This document shows positions 59,101-64,000 of a stretch of 64,000 nt of DNA, in pieces. The translations under genes and the position numbers were made by a program. Every line of letters starts with the position of its first letter. Positions within the stretch are counted from its first letter, which is position 1. This DNA comes from Hirundichthys speculiger (taxonomy: Eukaryota > Chordata > Actinopteri > Beloniformes > Exocoetidae). The notes under the pieces are model-generated. The model searched no databases and was not told where the DNA came from. It was given only the letters and a program-made list of their open reading frames with translations. Where the stretch lies: the NCBI GenBank assembly GCA_018398805.1, contig JAGFBZ010002123.1:1-64000 (forward strand), given 5' to 3'.

Positions 59101-62100
59101 ATGACTGCTTGGATCAATGATGTGGACTGGTTAGTAATGAATTAGTCGTTGATAGCTCTGGGCAGTTCATTGGCTGGCTGAATATCAACCAGGAACTGCA
59201 AAACGATCGATCAATCCACGTATGTGACTGACTCACAGATGTTCATGAAATAATCATTTACATGATCTATCTGTCTGTCTTCTGGCACATCTTCACCATC
59301 TAGTTCAGATAGGACTAGTGGAAACTGGACTCTTCATAAACCAACTCATGCCTGACTTGTTACTTTTTTTAACTAATCATCTGATGAAAAGCTACTCATC
59401 AAAATCTGAATATAATTTATTCATTACATTATGGCTAACGAGCAGTTTATCTCTCATGTGTTTGCTGGTTAGCAGTAAAATGTTAACAGCTAAAGTATTA
59501 CAGTTGTACTTAAAATCTTACTTCATCCCTACAAGACATCCATAACCGACACTAGTTTCATTATCAACTAACCACTACGACTGTAACATGTCTGCTCGTG
59601 TTTCAAAATACTTCTAACTTCCCATATCCACAGTTTTTTTTTTTTTTTTTTTTTTTTGTTTTTGTGCCGACACAATCGTGACTGGAGCATTAATGGGGCT
59701 CAGGTGGCGGAGAGACAGTCCGTCAGTCGGGAGATCAGTGTATCGATCTTCAGATTCTTCAAAGTGAGAAACTGCAGCTCCTACTGTCCCTGATGTGCTC
59801 GCTGATGTTTAACCGCATGAATGAATCAGAACAGGCGACTACATGCGCACGTTAATATGAAGAAGCGCTGCACGAGTTTGTGTGCGAGCGACTGGAAGAA
59901 TAGGAAACATATTGGGAAGCACTTTGAGGAGCCTGGCAACACTTCAAATGTTTGGTTTTTACAAAACAGGCAACTGCATGGACGCCAAAGAGCAAAGAGG
60001 GGTTCTGAAAGTGAGTCAGGCAGGTCATCATGAATAAGATGCATACATGGTTGTTTGTGTTTCACTCAGGTACAATGTCAGCATTCATGAAGTGTTTTGT
60101 TTTGCAAATGTGCGATTAACTTAATAAAACACTTCCAGCACAATGACTGCTGCTGTACTATGTGAGGAGATTTAAAAGACAGCGCGTGGTCCTTCTTTAT
60201 TAACACCAGAGGTGTACTTGGAGCAACTCAGTGTTCAACAGATCAAACTGTGGCTGACTGCAATCTGACTAATTGTCGCTGACTAATTGTGAAACAAGCA
60301 GGGGCTTCTGTCTTTGGAAAACAAAAGAAATGAACAAACAAACAAAAAACGAATTAAAAATGAATCCTTATATTAGCAGCTTGAACTGGAGTACATCCTG
60401 CAGAAAAGCTTAGGACAAGCAGTCTTCTCTATAAATCTGGGGGACGGGACATTTCCAGGGTATGGTTTTACTTCCGAACGACTGCTCGTCTTCCTTTTAT
60501 TGCGTCAGTCACTGAAACAGCAACATCGGTTTTCCTCCTCGAACCACAGTTTCAACCACCATGTTCACCAACATGAAAAGCAGACTCTTGCAGAGTTAGT
60601 CCTCGTGGAGAGGCTGACAGAGCGTCACGTTAACGGAGGAACAAACAAACAAATTCCTTTGGTTGACTCTTGGGCGTGTACGTCTGCCATCCTGAGGAGG
60701 GTGTCTGTCCCGCAGAGGGACACAGACAGATAGGGCACATCCTGTGGACGTCTGGGACCGCTGGAGAAGGCTTGGAAGGGCGGGTTGGAAGAGGCGGAGC
60801 AGGGAGGGCTCTACAGATGTGAGCCCGGAGATAAGAGCCGCAAAGCTTATGGAACGGAATAATGGCTTCCTGTTTGAATGTTTCGCAAAATGTTTGTCAG
60901 GTTACAGCAGCTTTGAACGTGTTTATCTTAGAGTCAGATGGGAGATGGAAGGCGAAAAACAAGAACAACAAAGAGCCCTTGTGCAGTTTACTTGTCTAAT
61001 GATTTAGCTGCTGTGACACCAGAAATGGATCTAACAGGAAGAGGAGACATTAAACAGGAAGTTTTCTGGAATCTGAGGAAAAAACTGAAGCAGAGCTCTT
61101 GCAGTTATACTGCATCTATTACAATCACGAGCATGATATTCCACTTAAAAAGAGCCTTAACATTCCCTCTAGTGATTCAAACTTTAAACAGACCAAAAAC
61201 TATTCAGAGAAAACCACAGAAGACTACATCAAACCGAGAACTTTCCTTAAATCTTCTGTGCTCATCAACACTTCAAACTAACCGGCTTTTCAAGTTATTA
61301 TTCATTATTTAAGGGCTGACTTAAAATCAGTTTTCATCTTTCGTCTCTGCATAAGGGATATTTGGAAGAAATACTTAACAGATCTGATGGGATTCTCCAC
61401 TGTTTCAGATGTAGCATGCTTGTTTCATGGAAGAATGAAAATGCTGAAAAACCAGGGAGAAAATTACAGAAATAAGGATTAACAAAGGAAAAAAAAAATA
61501 TTTATTTCTTATTCTGACACGTGCGCCTGCCTGCAACATCTCCACTCTCCTGCAGCCTGAAGATGTCTGGGCACATTGTCACTTGAAGATGTCTCTTCCA
61601 GTAAAAAAAAAAAGAAAAATAAAAAGAGAAATGTCCCTATACGACACAGAGACAGAGGTCTCAGGTGGGCCTCTCAGCCATCCAAAAGGAAAATCCTGAT
61701 GGAAGTACAATGTGCCCGAGGAAACTCAGGCCTCAGCTGGACCTTCAAATGAATGCATGAAATCAAAGTGAGCTCTATGGTTTCAGAGTGAAGAAGTGAA
61801 AAAAAAAAAAATGGCTTTAAAATCTAGCTGAAGTCTGAACGGCATAGAAAGCCAGCCCACAGCTATCACTTGCTTTTTTTGGGAATTGGACTGCTGCTAC
61901 ATGACTTCTGCAATAACTCAAAGCACTCACGCTAGTCCAGGTTTATCACTTTTGAGGAGACTGAGGCAGATTTGTCAGGGACGGCCTCTACCGCCTCTGC
62001 CTCTGAGGAGGTGTTTGGGGGGTAAATACCAGCTATCATCAGCCGTTTCAGCTAACTGTCCTGGAGCCTGGTGGCCCTCACTCTGACCCCTGCGTTCCAT

Positions 62101-62829
62101 ATTCATGTGACATTCAACGCTGGTTTCCTGCCAGAGGTTTGTGCGTCGCCTCCTTGAGCTTGTGAATTTAAAACAGCACAGCTTTGACATGATGTAAGGG
62201 GAGGGAACATAGAGTATCTTATACTTATATCTGCGAACTGGGTCTCCCTGAAAGTATCTGTTCATCAAAAATAAAGAACTATTTTAATGGTCTCAATTAG
62301 AGGCAGTCATTTATTTTCCCGTTAAATAAAGGCTCATTAATTTGAGTCTTTAACAGTCACAAGTGCAAAGGAAATTATTTTTAATGTCTACAGTGACCAG
62401 TTGCGTTGAATTTAGAAAACATTGTATATTCTGTAAAGTTTACAGAATATACAATTCACAAAATAAATGTAGGTTTTTCTGCATGTATAGTGCATGATAC
62501 TGTGAAAGATTCAGGGAGAAGTGTAAAGGCCAACATCGGGAGCCACTGCTGGGTGCAAGTGACATTTAAGTGCTCATGTAAGACCACATGAGGAAACCGT
62601 CATCTCTCCTTGATAAATAAAGCCTCGTGGACTTTGAGAACACTTGGGAAAACCTTTGTCATTAAACACAGTTGCAGGCTTTTGCTGCAAACTCCAAAAA
62701 ATGTAACCTGAATCTGTATTCTCAGAGGGAGTTTGTCTTGTTTATTCTTTTGGGGGAAATGATGTCAGGTCCAATGTGTCCAAATAGGAGACAGGACCGT
62801 CAAGGCTGTCATCAACAAAAGGTGTAAAG
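56131..62829. other. Probable TMEM108 5' intron, no gene seen
   Basis: A T-run lies at 59633-59657. Possible repeat-derived stretches at 57655-58330 and 58580-58940 lack convincing ends. Frames here have no splice support. Confidence 0.5.
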
Positions 62830-63770
62830 ACCAGTGTCTGTTGGGGTGTAGGGGTCCATCAGTACCAGTGGCATGGGAGACTTATGAATGACTTGTGAAG
62901 GTACCACTGGGGTAAAAGCATATACTGGCATTCTGAAGAGACATATGCTGCCATCAGTGAGGTACGTGGGTATTTCAGCATGACGATGCCATACCTCATT
63001 CCTCCCCTTAGAGTCCTTAATCACGGCATGATTTTGGACCATCACCGGTTGTGAAGGAATCGTGGGAATATTACGTCTTACAATGTGAGCGTATTGACGA
63101 CAGTCGTCACACTGGTCTTGCTGCCAAAGACCACCTGATATAATTTTCTGGCGCTGCCAAAAATCCTACAACTCTGTCTTCTTACTACCTGTACAAAAAA
63201 TAGAAATCCCAAGTTGGCCTCTTCTCCCTAAACATGTCCAGGACCACATCCTTCTCTTTCTCTGCTTCATTCTGTAAAGAAAAACCTCTACGACTGAGCC
63301 ATTCACGTGTTGTTTGCTGTCAGCCGATGCTGATGACGCACTCCCTCACTCATATCGTCCCATCAGTCGTAGCATATGCCTTTCAAGAGGGCTCATCAAC
63401 ACCCAAAGTCTGCGCCAATCTTCACTTCGTACCCAAAATTAGGCAAATGCAAATCATACAGTGTCAGATGTTATAATCTTAAAAGACATCATGCAGTGTG
63501 TAGGAGCCCTTACAACAACGGGCTTCACAGACACGGTCTGTGAGGCTGATTGGCCTGCCTGCAGTCCAAATCAGTCTCCTACTGACAACTGATGAGACGT
63601 GATGAAGAGGAGAATCAGACGACCACGAAAGACTGATGAAATCTTCAATTCAGACAAAATGGACACACACCTCTTTTGGAAAACTGCAAAAATTAGTACC
63701 CACAGTTTCTAAACGCTGAAAAAGCTCAATCAAAAGGAAGGATAATGTAACACAATGATGCAACGACACA
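62830..63770 (+). mobile_element. Tc1/mariner-like transposase remnant, interrupted
   Basis: Two blocks match in order what I recall of a fish Tc1-like transposase. Block 1 is 62850-62997 (CAGTACCAGTGGCATGGG, TTTCAGCATGACGATGCC). Block 2 is 63500-63765 (TTGGCCTGCCTGCAGTCC, encoding WPACSP of the DD34E/D core). About 500 bp of unrelated sequence lies between. Stops and frameshifts occur throughout. Confidence 0.65.
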
Positions 63771-63798
63771 ATGAATTTCAGTGTAAGACGGTTTAGAT

Positions 63799-63996
63799 CA
63801 GGGTCCTGGAGGGCCGCCATCCTGCATATCTTAGATGCTGCCCTGTTTCAGCACACCTGATTCAAATGAATGGGTCGTTAACACACCTGGATGACAAGCT
63901 AATGGTAATCCGTTCATTTGGATCAGGTGTGCTGAAGCAGGAAAATATCCAAGATGTGCAGGACAGGGGCCCTGGAGGGCTGGAGTTTGACACCTG
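63799..63996. mobile_element. Foldback hAT-type MITE
   Basis: The left arm (GTCCTGGAGGGCC, CATCCTGCATATCTTAGATG, TTTCAGCACACCTGATTCAA) and the reverse complement of the right arm (CCCTCCAGGGCCC, TCCTGCACATCTTGGAT, CTTCAGCACACCTGATCCAA) pair over about 90 bp. The right end CAGGTGTCAAACTCCAG is a common hAT terminus. The window ends 4 bases later, so the duplication cannot be tested. Confidence 0.7.
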
Positions 63997-64000
63997 TGGT

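Overview
This window is vertebrate nuclear DNA, most likely from a percomorph teleost fish. It has multi-exon genes with GT/AG introns, conserved TMEM108 and CDV3 orthologues lying in the same order and orientation that I recall from mammals, and typical fish repeats (hAT and Tc1/mariner elements, a Mermaid/HE1-like tRNA-derived SINE, non-LTR tails, long TA tracts). All calls come from reading the sequence; no search was run.

Layout. 1-12011: minus-strand LTR retroelement sequence arranged internal region - LTR - internal region - LTR. The LTRs (2756-4976 and 9694-12011) are about 2.2-2.3 kb with TG/CA ends. The primer-binding site matches tRNA-Lys3, and a polypurine tract abuts the left LTR. 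The internal region keeps gag- and protease-like coding, including a stretch that reads as a macro (ADP-ribose-binding) domain, but has no visible reverse transcriptase or integrase. The leftmost 5 kb repeats the right half with many small, mostly deletional, indels.

12012-28150: two tandem plus-strand genes (here A and B) for small secreted, acidic, N-glycosylation-rich proteins that I do not recognise. They are built from very short exons joined by phase-0 introns. Gene B is complete (9 coding exons, 173 aa, signal peptide). Gene A lacks its signal-peptide exon in the window because the retroelement lies in its first intron. Gene B carries an internal duplication of a three-exon cassette. 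A stretch behind gene A matches the DNA behind gene B, which is the CDV3 3' UTR, so the pair probably arose by tandem duplication of a block including the tail of CDV3.

26962-34761: CDV3 on the minus strand, 5 coding exons, convergent with gene B, with apparent poly(A) signals about 30 bp apart. Exon 4 needs a 1-bp correction to read through. 38470-45888: TMEM108 (retrolinkin) on the minus strand, three coding exons; the start-codon exon was not found. 45889-64000 is mostly repeats and is probably TMEM108 5' intron.

Several DNA transposons have clean 8-bp target duplications that fix their ends: 24788-25549, 30236-30692, 35237-36102 and 54975-56122.
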